Source: JBBSJT01 sp041691015 (GTDB lineage Bacteria > Chlamydiota > Chlamydiia > Chlamydiales > Parachlamydiaceae). From it: DNA of 64,000 nt. Under the pieces are notes generated by a model, which was given only the letters and a program-made list of their open reading frames with translations, was not told the origin of the DNA and made no database searches. Shown here in pieces: positions 40,296-48,376 of the stretch (positions are counted from its first letter, which is position 1; each line of letters starts with the position of its first letter). The stretch spans positions 13,699 to 77,698 of the forward strand of contig JBEPVN010000002.1 of the NCBI GenBank assembly GCA_041691015.1. The letters are read 5' to 3'. Made by a program: the position numbers and the translations under genes.

Positions 40296-41618
40296 TTACA
40301 ATTTAACTAACTCTGCTACCATATCTTCTGCTTCCATGTCTCTTAATTGGTTTTTTAGTCTTCTATTTGAAATGGGATTTTCAATAAGATCTGCAATTTT
40401 ATAAGCTCTTATATAATTTTTGATTCTTCCAAAAGATAAAGAAATTTCATTAAGGAGCTTCGCTACGACACGTTTACCATTAGTAGAATTTGTTTCTATC
40501 ATTTCTATGACTGATAAAGCCTTATCTAATAAGCGCGCCTCCACAAGCTTTAATGAAATCGTTTCATAAAATGTAGTATGACGGCTATCTACCAGGCTAA
40601 GAATATGATTAAATTGCCAATCCTCGCCATATTTCACAAGCAATGCAATCAGAATACCACAAGAGTGCGGTCTTTCAACTAATGAACTTTCATCAAGGAG
40701 AGCAATATGATTAAAAACCTCCACAACACTGCCAAAACTTTGCACGACAATCTCCTGATCTCTTGAAAGAAGGTCTAATAATGCTTCACTTTTAACTTTA
40801 GGGTTATTAAATTTACGAATGAGTATGCAAGATTGACTTACGGATTGGCAATTGTCTAATAAAAGCGTTCTTAATTCACCTGAAATATCATCGATAAAGT
40901 GTTTTGAAAAAGCTAAATTAAAAGCAGAATTAAAAAAGCCTTTTTCAGCTAATTCAAGAGCTACATAATGAAAAGCATTTTTTGTTTGACAATTGTATTG
41001 CAATTTTTTTAAAAAATTTATTTTCCAAAAAAAAAGACCTTTTAATTCTAATAAATAGTTAAGCAAAGACATCACTGTCTCATCATAACGATCATTTGAT
41101 GTTAGAAATGAAAGCTTGGAAAATTCATATTTTCGCATCGCCATGCAGTGGTGAAAATGATTTTTTAATCTCAATGGATAATTACTAATTTCAATACCTG
41201 TTGAAATCTCCTCTATTTCCAGAAGGCTTAAATCCTTACACTCCATCACTAAAGCACCGATTATGTGATTTATTTCGCATGCAATTTTTGGGATTGTCCG
41301 TTGAGCTACAATGTGATTTGTGTGGGGTAAGTTTTTTGAAGCCTTAAACGTTGGATCAAATAAGGCCTTCGCAAAAAAACTTTCTACTTCTCTTTGTTTT
41401 TTTTCTAGACAGGTCACAGTAAAGTTGATCATATTTGTTAAAGGCATAACAATTGCTTGATCGCGTTTTAAGATGATATCATTCCAAAGTTTGCAGACTT
41501 GCATCAATACAGTAATTTCATCACCGGAAAACTCATGAATAATTGTTAAAAAAGGTTCGGTAAAATAATCCGGGTAACAGGAATATTTATTCGCCTGCTG
41601 AATGAATCCTAAGATCAT
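40296..41618 (-). CDS. F-box-like helical-repeat protein, copy 2
   Basis: 440 residues; GGAG precedes the ATG. Residues about 22-50 (FLTIIHEFSGDEITVLMQVCKLWNDI) fit the eukaryotic F-box consensus (L..I...L...D......VCK.W). The rest is all-helical, with pairs such as ALELAEKGFFNSAFNLAF and LVEARLLDKALSVIEMI that resemble TPR/PPR repeats. F-box proteins link SKP1-cullin ubiquitin ligases to targets; amoeba-associated bacteria use them as secreted effectors. No Sec signal, so type III export would be needed. It follows copy 1 by 80 bases and shares its layout. Confidence 0.7.
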   Translation of the reverse strand: MILGFIQQANKYSCYPDYFTEPFLTIIHEFSGDEITVLMQVCKLWNDIILKRDQAIVMPLTNMINFTVTCLEKKQREVESFFAKALFDPTFKASKNLPHTNHIVAQRTIPKIACEINHIIGALVMECKDLSLLEIEEISTGIEISNYPLRLKNHFHHCMAMRKYEFSKLSFLTSNDRYDETVMSLLNYLLELKGLFFWKINFLKKLQYNCQTKNAFHYVALELAEKGFFNSAFNLAFSKHFIDDISGELRTLLLDNCQSVSQSCILIRKFNNPKVKSEALLDLLSRDQEIVVQSFGSVVEVFNHIALLDESSLVERPHSCGILIALLVKYGEDWQFNHILSLVDSRHTTFYETISLKLVEARLLDKALSVIEMIETNSTNGKRVVAKLLNEISLSFGRIKNYIRAYKIADLIENPISNRRLKNQLRDMEAEDMVAELVKL

Positions 41619-41698
41619 AAAAACTCCTTCAAAAAGTTAAGACATAAGTCTAAAGCTACCTTTAAGAATGACACTATCTGAATTACTTCTATTTATTG

Positions 41699-42910
41699 TC
41701 AAATATTTTGTTTGAATTGACTTTTAGCAAAATCCCTTGTAGTTGCATTTGGAATCATAGAAGCAACTTCCAGACTTTTTGGCTTGTTTCCAGTTCTAAA
41801 TAAATAAGCTACTACAGAAAACAAAAGCTTGGATTGCTCATCTTCAATATTCCGCTTTTGGTGATTTTCGGTTACTCCATTCATAAACTTTTCAATAACC
41901 CCTAACGCTTGCTCAATTAAATCTCCTTTAAGTAACAATTTCACAAGAGGAGATAAAATATCCTTATAAAATTGAGGACCCACTTTTAGTACAATTTCCA
42001 TCGCTTTTTTGTCGTATTTATTCTTAAAAAGTTCGTATACCAATAAAACAATGTGTTTCTTATAAGTGTCATAATCTGTTTTATCGAAATTCATAAAACA
42101 TGTAAAAATGTTATCAATGCTCCAAAAAGGAATGATTTTATCCAAGGGAGCATGCGGAATAATTTTAAGCAAACCCTTAACTTGTTGTTGTGAATCTGTT
42201 AAGCCTTTAAGAAGTTCACACGCCCTAGAAATTTGGGTTTGTTTCACTAGGTGCTTTGCGATAAATACCCTTGTATACATAGATTTTTCAGATAAATGAA
42301 TTGCCAAATCAAAATATCTTTTTTTTGCAAGTTCCAAAATAAGATGAAAATAGATAGCGTAAGGCTTATATTTAGAAGTACTTGAATGAATTTCTTTTTC
42401 TAATTTACATTTCCACCTTAACTGCCCTGGATATTCCGACACGGTAGAACAAAGAAGATGATGCTCTAAATAACCCTCACATTTTATCTTTTCAATCGCC
42501 ATAAAAAACTGTAAACAAGCTGTCAATTCCATGGGGAATTGATCGTTTGAAAGTATGGACAGTTTTTCCTCTTCGTTCAAGTGGATGATATGTGCGGCTA
42601 TTATTTGTATGATAATATCTAGTTCATCTTCCATACCTAGTAAAGATGTTTGCGCGGTAAATTTAGTTGTAGAAAGGGATTCCATGACTTTTTTCACAGA
42701 ATCTAATTTATTTCTTTCGAAGATAGCAGAGATAAAGAGGATCAGTTTATTCAAAGACGAAGCGATGGATTTTTTTTGGAAAATAATTTTCCCATGCCAA
42801 AGCTTACAGACTTGCATTGCAGCAACAACTTCGTCACCAGAAAGATGTGGAAAGATATGATCAAGTGTATCAATAAGAGGACAAAATTCTAATGATGGAA
42901 CACTTAGCAT
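41699..42910 (-). CDS. F-box-like helical-repeat protein, copy 1
   Basis: 403 residues. The F-box-like part is at about 13-42 (LIDTLDHIFPHLSGDEVV then AAMQVCKLWHGKI), a better fit than in copy 2. Then come about ten helical pairs (LILELAKKRYFDLAIHLSE; HLVKQTQISRACELLKGL; LLLKGDLIEQALGVIEKFM; YLFRTGNKPKSLEVASMI). The two proteins share the block SGDE.....MQVCKLW and the order of repeats, so they come from tandem duplication. It is preceded by a terminator for the lipoprotein gene upstream, so the pair probably has its own promoter. Confidence 0.75.
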   Translation of the reverse strand: MLSVPSLEFCPLIDTLDHIFPHLSGDEVVAAMQVCKLWHGKIIFQKKSIASSLNKLILFISAIFERNKLDSVKKVMESLSTTKFTAQTSLLGMEDELDIIIQIIAAHIIHLNEEEKLSILSNDQFPMELTACLQFFMAIEKIKCEGYLEHHLLCSTVSEYPGQLRWKCKLEKEIHSSTSKYKPYAIYFHLILELAKKRYFDLAIHLSEKSMYTRVFIAKHLVKQTQISRACELLKGLTDSQQQVKGLLKIIPHAPLDKIIPFWSIDNIFTCFMNFDKTDYDTYKKHIVLLVYELFKNKYDKKAMEIVLKVGPQFYKDILSPLVKLLLKGDLIEQALGVIEKFMNGVTENHQKRNIEDEQSKLLFSVVAYLFRTGNKPKSLEVASMIPNATTRDFAKSQFKQNI

Positions 42911-42921
42911 TTCAAATTCCT

Positions 42922-42967
42922 AAAAAAAGATTGTGATACCCCATATCGTTTTTAAGATATGGGGTAT
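42922..42967 (-). terminator. Rho-independent terminator of the MORN-type lipoprotein gene
   Basis: Perfect 12-base arms ATACCCCATATC (42936-42947) and GATATGGGGTAT (42956-42967); on the minus strand a run of seven T follows after 7 bases. Confidence 0.75.
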
Positions 42968-42973
42968 TGCACT

Positions 42974-43936
42974 TTATAGCGGTTTGCCGCGATTTAAAAG
43001 ATCAAACGTTTTTTCGGTGACTAATCTGTTTTGGTAGTACCAATCAGTTTTAATAACATCTCCAACATAGGCGTAAGATGGACCATGGCGTTGATCGCTT
43101 ACCCAGGAAATTTCTTCGATCAAGTGATTGCCATCCCTGAAGCGCTTTTCAATACCATGTTTAACCCCTTCAACATAAGGAACTTCAGCATATTTTTCAC
43201 CGTTCAGATAAACAATAGTAATGCCCTCTTTTTTACCGTTAACCCAAACTTCGGTGGTGTTTGGCTCCCCTGTCGGAAAAAAAGATTTAAGGTTGCCTTC
43301 AACGATTCTATTTTTATAAGGTGTCACTTCCTTTGGAGCGCCATTTCCATGGCATGTCGTACAAAGGATCATTTCCCCATTTTGAATTGTATCATTGGAA
43401 ACATGTTGGCCATAATTGTCGCGTTGAACCCTTGTTCCAAAACCATCTGCAATTTTAGCTTCCAATTGGTTTTTGGAAGTAAAATATTCACCGCCAATTA
43501 ATTTATCATTTACAATCTGCTCTTTGGATTGGGGAGCTCCATTTTCATACCATCTTGTAATCGTACGGCCTTGCTGTCCTGTAAAAATAATTTCGTGGGC
43601 CGGTTTTCCAGAATAGTAATGAACGATGACTTTTTGGAGGTTGCCTTGTGAATATGTTTCTACTTTTTGAATCACTTCGCTGTGTGGAAATGTATAAGTT
43701 GTGTCGCCCTCTAAAACCCCGGAAGATAAGCTTTTTGTGACAATCACGCCATTTTTTAAAGTCGTGATAACTTTACCTGTTTGCCCACCTCTTGAAGACC
43801 AATCTTCAACAGGAACTGCAACGCCATAGCGATGAACATAAGTCTCATCTACAATGGGACCGCAATTATTAGATCGATTGCAACTGTTTAGCAATAAGCA
43901 TAAAGCAAAAAGAGTTGAAATTTTAAGAAATCGCAT
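42974..43936 (-). CDS. MORN-variant (YwqK-like) repeat lipoprotein with one CxxCxGxG motif
   Basis: 320 residues from ATG 43936, which has AAAGGAC upstream; an earlier ATG lies inside pheT. Lipoprotein signal MRFLKISTLFALCLLLNSC (Cys19). Repeats of the type YYSGKPAHEIIFTG, RWYENGAPQSKEQIV, SFFPTGEPNTTEVWVNGKKEG and VYLNGEKYAEVPYVEGVKHG match the MORN-variant family. Cys192 and Cys195 with His196 lie in LCTTCHGNGAP. A gene of this family also neighbours pheT in Chlamydia (CT474-CT476 region). It is likely an outer-membrane or periplasmic scaffold; role unknown. Confidence 0.78.
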   Translation of the reverse strand: MRFLKISTLFALCLLLNSCNRSNNCGPIVDETYVHRYGVAVPVEDWSSRGGQTGKVITTLKNGVIVTKSLSSGVLEGDTTYTFPHSEVIQKVETYSQGNLQKVIVHYYSGKPAHEIIFTGQQGRTITRWYENGAPQSKEQIVNDKLIGGEYFTSKNQLEAKIADGFGTRVQRDNYGQHVSNDTIQNGEMILCTTCHGNGAPKEVTPYKNRIVEGNLKSFFPTGEPNTTEVWVNGKKEGITIVYLNGEKYAEVPYVEGVKHGIEKRFRDGNHLIEEISWVSDQRHGPSYAYVGDVIKTDWYYQNRLVTEKTFDLLNRGKPL

Positions 43937-43955
43937 GATGTTTAGTCCTTTTGAT

Positions 43956-45983
43956 TTAAATTTTAGTAATTCGTGCATGTTCAGCGTCGACATCTTCTTG
44001 AGACACTGTTTTTTCCTTGTCCCGATAAATGAGTCTTAAGGTAACGTTTTTTAAACCCTTGCCTAATTTTTCGCTTCTATAAATATCAATTAAGAAAACG
44101 CTCTCAAGTAGTTTTGACGGAACTGAAAAAATCATTTTAAGAATCTGATCATAACTGATCGCTTCTTCCAAAGTGACTGTCCAGTCTCTTGTCGAACTTG
44201 GATATATCGGCAAAGGAGACATTTTTACATGGCTTTTCTTTAAAGGGTATAAATCATGAAGGCTTATTTCAGCAAATAAAATCCTCGTCTGGATATCTAA
44301 TTTTCTTTGGATCGAAGGATGTATCTCACCAAGAGAACCTATTTCCAAATCCCCTGCAAAGATTGCAGCTTGTCTTGCATCGTGAAAAGTCTTAAGGTGA
44401 TTTTCTTTAAAGACACAATCTTTAATGCCAAGATTTTCCAAAAGATTTTCAACAATCCCTTTCAGGTCAAAAAAATCGATGTTCTCCGGATGCTTACTCC
44501 ATGAGTCATGCTCTTTTTTTCCTGTCAAAATAATGCCAAGAACGGAATGTTCTTTAAATTTATTTTCTGTCTTAAAGTGAATGCGTCCAATTTCAAAAGA
44601 GCTTATTGAATGGTTTTGATGATCGGCATTATATTTAACAGCCTGAAGAAGCCCCGGCAAAAGAGATGTTCTTAAAATCGATTGCTCTACCGATGTTGGG
44701 TTTAACACCTTTACAACAGCATCTTCTGACATGTTCGGACCATTTACAACATTTAGAAGAGTAGGACCAATCAAGTCGCAAGTCAAAAACTCCTGCAATC
44801 CTTCTGCTAAAAGAGTATTTCTTACTTCAGTTTCAAAAAGGTACATCGGAGAGTGCGGCAAATTGGACACGTGATACTTCGGATACGCTTTTGGGATATT
44901 ATCATAACCATAGACGCGAGCTACTTCCTCGACCAAATCTATTTCATTCTGGATGTCGTTTCTATAAGTCGGAACTTTTACGCTAAAGCACGATTTACCG
45001 TCCACACTGCTTTTCATATCTAATTTTTTAAAGATAGACTCAATTTCACTGACACCAAGATGGGTGCCTAAAAGCTCGTTTACACGGTTTAACCTGCAGG
45101 AAATTGTTTTTTCTATAAATTCATTTTTTTTGATATCAATGAATCCTTTTGATACCTTTCCAGAAGCTATTTTTTGCATAAGACTTGCTGCAAAATCCAA
45201 TGCATACAAAACAATATTTGGATCAGTGGCTCTCTCAAAACGCTTTGATGCATCTGTTTGGAGGCCAAGCCGCTTACTTGTTTTGCGGATGGCAGTCGGC
45301 AAAAAGCATGCCGATTCGATCACAACATTTTTTGTGCTACCAGTAATTTCGCTATTTAAACCGCCCATGACGCCTGCAATGGCAATTGCTTTTTCAGGAT
45401 CGGCAATCAAGAGATCCTCTTCTGTCAATTTTTTTTGTTTTTCATCAAGAGTTGTCACGGTTTCTTCTTTTGAGGCAGACCGCACAACTATTGTGGAATC
45501 TTTTATTTTGTCAAAATCAAAGGCATGCAAGGGATTGCCAACTGCCATCATCACATAATTTGTGATATCGACGATGTTATTGACAGAACGAATGCCGCAA
45601 AGTTCAAGTTTGTCCTGGAGCCATTTTGGAGAATCGGCGATGACAACATCTTTTATAAGCCTGCATGAATACCTTAGGGATTTATCCAAATCTTGTACAT
45701 CGACTTTCAACGAGTTTTCAATAGGACTAAAATCATCTTCCAAAAGAGCGTTTTCAGGCATTTTTAGCGGCAAATCATAGGCGCAGGAAAGCTCTCTTGC
45801 AACGCCCAAAACGCTGGAGCAATGCCCAAGATTTGGCGTTAATGAAATCTCAAAAACTGTTTCGTTGTGGATTGTTTCAACGCCATCTACTTCTAAACCT
45901 GCAAGCGTCAATGTTTTTGCAATTTCTCTTGAGGGATGATTTATATCAATAAATTCTTTTAACCAGCTTAATGGAATTTTCAT
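43956..45983 (-). CDS. pheT: Phenylalanyl-tRNA synthetase beta chain lacking the N-terminal tRNA-binding (EMAP/OB) domain
   Basis: 675 residues, against about 790-800 in most bacteria. The N-terminus is normal (MKIPLSWLKEFIDI ... LTLAGLEVDGVETI) but at residues 37-43 it passes straight to VFEISLTPNLGHCSSVLG, which in other PheT proteins follows the ~115-residue EMAP-II-like domain. The B3/B4 editing domain (DITNYVMMAVGNPLHAFD; LGLQTDASKRFERATDP), B5 domain, catalytic-like module and C-terminal anticodon-binding FDX-ACB domain (YPSSTRDWTVTL) are complete. The frame is open across the junction. pheS is not in the window. Confidence 0.95.
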   Translation of the reverse strand: MKIPLSWLKEFIDINHPSREIAKTLTLAGLEVDGVETIHNETVFEISLTPNLGHCSSVLGVARELSCAYDLPLKMPENALLEDDFSPIENSLKVDVQDLDKSLRYSCRLIKDVVIADSPKWLQDKLELCGIRSVNNIVDITNYVMMAVGNPLHAFDFDKIKDSTIVVRSASKEETVTTLDEKQKKLTEEDLLIADPEKAIAIAGVMGGLNSEITGSTKNVVIESACFLPTAIRKTSKRLGLQTDASKRFERATDPNIVLYALDFAASLMQKIASGKVSKGFIDIKKNEFIEKTISCRLNRVNELLGTHLGVSEIESIFKKLDMKSSVDGKSCFSVKVPTYRNDIQNEIDLVEEVARVYGYDNIPKAYPKYHVSNLPHSPMYLFETEVRNTLLAEGLQEFLTCDLIGPTLLNVVNGPNMSEDAVVKVLNPTSVEQSILRTSLLPGLLQAVKYNADHQNHSISSFEIGRIHFKTENKFKEHSVLGIILTGKKEHDSWSKHPENIDFFDLKGIVENLLENLGIKDCVFKENHLKTFHDARQAAIFAGDLEIGSLGEIHPSIQRKLDIQTRILFAEISLHDLYPLKKSHVKMSPLPIYPSSTRDWTVTLEEAISYDQILKMIFSVPSKLLESVFLIDIYRSEKLGKGLKNVTLRLIYRDKEKTVSQEDVDAEHARITKI

Positions 45984-46135
45984 GGGCTTATTCTTTTTTT
46001 TAAATTAAAACTAATCAGTATTTATAGAGAATAGCATACGGAATTTTAAATAGAAAACAAGAATTATTCTGTAATATTTTCTCCTGTTCTGATAGACTCT
46101 TGTCTTTATAAACTCTAAAAATCAAAGGATCTATC

Positions 46136-46567
46136 ATGACTGTAGAACAAACCCTATCCATCATCAAACCAGACGCTGTCGGCGGAAACAAAATCGGAAA
46201 TATCATTTCGCGCTTTGAAGATCAAGGTTTAAGAATTGTTGCTGCTAAAATGCAACACCTTACAAAAGAAAAAGCAGAAGGTTTTTATTCAGTTCACAAA
46301 GAACGCCCTTTCTTTAACGATCTTGTTTCATTCATGACGACAGGACCTGTTTTGATCATGGTTTTAGAAGGCCAAAACGCCATTGCGAAAAACCGCGATA
46401 TCATGGGCGCAACAGATCCTAAAAAAGCTACTGCCGGAACAATTAGAGCAGACATTGCAAAAAGCATCGATGAAAATGCAGTTCATGGATCTGATGCTCC
46501 GGAAACTGCGCGCGAAGAAATCAAATTTTTCTTCAATTCAGAAGAAGTTTGCCCGCGCACAAGATAA
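46136..46567 (+). CDS. ndk: Nucleoside diphosphate kinase (cytoplasmic)
   Basis: 143 residues, canonical. Motifs: TLSIIKPDAV (Lys for phosphate), FYSVHKERPFFNDLVSFM, GATDPKKATAGTIRAD and the phospho-His in NAVHGSDAPETA. It equilibrates nucleoside di- and triphosphates using ATP. First of three plus-strand genes: ndk, a glutamine amidotransferase (9 bases on) and a second, exported-looking NDK. Confidence 0.97.
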   Translation: MTVEQTLSIIKPDAVGGNKIGNIISRFEDQGLRIVAAKMQHLTKEKAEGFYSVHKERPFFNDLVSFMTTGPVLIMVLEGQNAIAKNRDIMGATDPKKATAGTIRADIAKSIDENAVHGSDAPETAREEIKFFFNSEEVCPRTR

Positions 46568-46576
46568 TTGTTTTAA

Positions 46577-47140
46577 ATGATTCTTTTAATCGATAATTAC
46601 GATTCATTTACTTACAATATCGCACAGTGCTTCCAAATGATTGGAAGTACTGTGCATGTAGTTTGCAATGATGTTTCCCATATCGATTTTATACCCACCC
46701 ACTTAGTCATTGGGCCAGGTCCTGGGACTCCTTCCTCTGCCGGTATTTCGAAAGAGCTCATCCATACCTATCTGAACAAAATTCCCATTCTTGGCATTTG
46801 TCTTGGTCATCAATGCATTGCCGAATTTTTTGGAGGTATTGTTTTGAGGGCAAAAAAACCGATGCATGGGAAGTTAAGCAAAATCTATCACGACGAAAAG
46901 GGTCTCTTTAAAGGAATGCCAAAACCTTTTGTTGCAACACGCTATCACTCACTTATTGTTGAGAAAAAAAGTTTTCCAAAGGAACTCATTATATCTGCAG
47001 AAACATCAGATGGCGAAATTATGGGCTTAAGGCATAAAGAATACGCGCTTGAATCCGTACAGTTTCATCCGGAATCTGTGACTACTGAAAAAGGATTGAC
47101 ACTATTCCAAAATTTTATAAACTCAAAAAAAATAACTTAA
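46577..47140 (+). CDS. Glutamine amidotransferase subunit (PabA/TrpG type)
   Basis: 187 residues, class I amidotransferase: LIDNYDSFTYNIAQCF, nucleophile Cys in GICLGHQCIAEFFGG, His-Glu in SVQFHPESVTTEKG. It supplies ammonia for aminodeoxychorismate or anthranilate synthase. The large subunit is not in the window. As folK is present nearby and full tryptophan synthesis is often absent in chlamydiae, PabA is my preferred guess. It lies 9 bases after ndk and 18 bases before the second ndk. Confidence 0.88.
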   Translation: MILLIDNYDSFTYNIAQCFQMIGSTVHVVCNDVSHIDFIPTHLVIGPGPGTPSSAGISKELIHTYLNKIPILGICLGHQCIAEFFGGIVLRAKKPMHGKLSKIYHDEKGLFKGMPKPFVATRYHSLIVEKKSFPKELIISAETSDGEIMGLRHKEYALESVQFHPESVTTEKGLTLFQNFINSKKIT

Positions 47141-47158
47141 ATTAAAGGAATATTTTTT

Positions 47159-47626
47159 ATGTTAAAAAAAACACTTTTTTGTTTAACGACGCTTCTACAC
47201 TTTTCTTTGCATGCTGAAAAAACACTTTCCATAATAAAACCGGATGCTGTTTCAAATCATCATATAGGAGAGATTATCTCGCGATTTGAAAAAAATAATT
47301 TAAAAATTTCGGGCTTAAAAATGGTGAAGCTTAATAGGCAAGAAGCCGGAAAATTTTATGCTGAGCATAAAGACCGTCCTTTTTATGGGGAACTTGTCGA
47401 ATTCATGAGCTCATCTCCTGTTGTCATTATGGTGTTAGATGGTGACAATGCAGTTGCGAAAAATAGAGAGCTCATGGGAGCTACCGACCCGAAAAAAGCA
47501 GATGCCGGCACAATCAGAAAAGACTTTGCGGAATCGATGGGCAAAAATGCTGTCCATGGCTCAGATAGTGTGGAGAGTGCCAAGACAGAGATCGAGTTCT
47601 TCTTCAAACCCCACGACCTATTTTAA
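47159..47626 (+). CDS. Second nucleoside diphosphate kinase with a Sec signal peptide
   Basis: 155 residues. Residues 1-19 are a good signal peptide: Lys3-Lys4, a hydrophobic core (TLFCLTTLLHFSL), and LHA as cleavage site. The mature protein would begin EKTLSIIKPDAV, exactly where the first copy begins EQTLSIIKPDAV. Lys, Arg and the phospho-His (NAVHGSDS) are all kept, as are GATDPKKADAGTI and DRPFYGELVEFM, so the enzyme should be active. It is a duplicate of 46136-46567. Exported NDK could act in the periplasm or beyond, e.g. on host ATP; destination unknown. Confidence 0.9.
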   Translation: MLKKTLFCLTTLLHFSLHAEKTLSIIKPDAVSNHHIGEIISRFEKNNLKISGLKMVKLNRQEAGKFYAEHKDRPFYGELVEFMSSSPVVIMVLDGDNAVAKNRELMGATDPKKADAGTIRKDFAESMGKNAVHGSDSVESAKTEIEFFFKPHDLF

Positions 47627-47650
47627 ATTAGTACAGCAAATCGTAAATCC

Positions 47651-48376
47651 TTACATACGGAATTCGAGTCCAAGGTAGGTTCTCTTTGCCTCTTCATTGT
47701 GAATCAGCTCATCGACATGACCGCTCATCATGACTTTGCCATCGCGGACAATATAACTTCTATGAACGACTGAAAAAATCTCTCTTGCGTTATGGTCTGT
47801 GATCAAAATGCTGATATTCTTTTTGGAAAGCAAAGTCACCATATGCTTGACCTCTTGAACAGAAATCGGATCTATATTTGCAAAAGGCTCATCAAGAAGT
47901 AAAAACGTCGGGTTTGTGACCAAAGCCCTTGTAATTTCAAGGCGCCGTCTTTCACCGCCAGAGAGCGCTATAGCTTTCTTTTTGGCAAGTTTTTCCAAGT
48001 GAAGCTCTCCTAACAGTTCTTCCAAACGCTGTTTTCTTTCAGCTTTGGTGAGAGGAAGGCATTCCAAAATACTCATCACGTTTTCTTCCACGGTCAAATA
48101 ACGAAAAACAGAAGGCTCTTGCGCTAAATACCCCATTCCCATGCGCGCTCTTTTATGAACAGGCTCGTTTGTGACATCGACATCTTGAAAAATGACGCTG
48201 CCATTATCCGGCTTTATCAACCCGATTGTCATATAAAAAGCTGTTGTTTTCCCGGCGCCGTTTGGGCCAAGAAGCCCCACAATTTCTCCTTGACCGACCT
48301 CAAAACTCAAACCATTGACAACGGTTCTGCCGCTATAGCTTTTGACCAAATTCTTAACTTGAAGACATGTTTTCAT
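47651..48376 (-). CDS. lptB: LPS export ABC transporter ATP-binding protein LptB
   Basis: 241 residues. Walker A LLGPNGAGKTTAFYMTIGLI, Q-loop, signature LSGGERRRLEITRAL, Walker B FLLLDEPFANIDP, and H-loop LITDHNAREIF; the sequence is typical of LptB. It powers LPS extraction by LptFG, whose genes are at 61.7-63.9 kb. It overlaps the LptA-like gene by 4 bases (ATGA). Confidence 0.96.
   Translation of the reverse strand: MKTCLQVKNLVKSYSGRTVVNGLSFEVGQGEIVGLLGPNGAGKTTAFYMTIGLIKPDNGSVIFQDVDVTNEPVHKRARMGMGYLAQEPSVFRYLTVEENVMSILECLPLTKAERKQRLEELLGELHLEKLAKKKAIALSGGERRRLEITRALVTNPTFLLLDEPFANIDPISVQEVKHMVTLLSKKNISILITDHNAREIFSVVHRSYIVRDGKVMMSGHVDELIHNEEAKRTYLGLEFRM

Noticed and set aside
45750..45983. 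pheT as a 5'-truncated gene or wrong start
   Set aside because: The normal PheT N-terminus is present; the missing part is internal and the frame is open across the junction.
46791..46808. TTGGCATTTGTCTTGG as a sigma54 promoter
   Set aside because: Lacks the GC doublet at -12 and lies inside the conserved active-site region of the amidotransferase gene.
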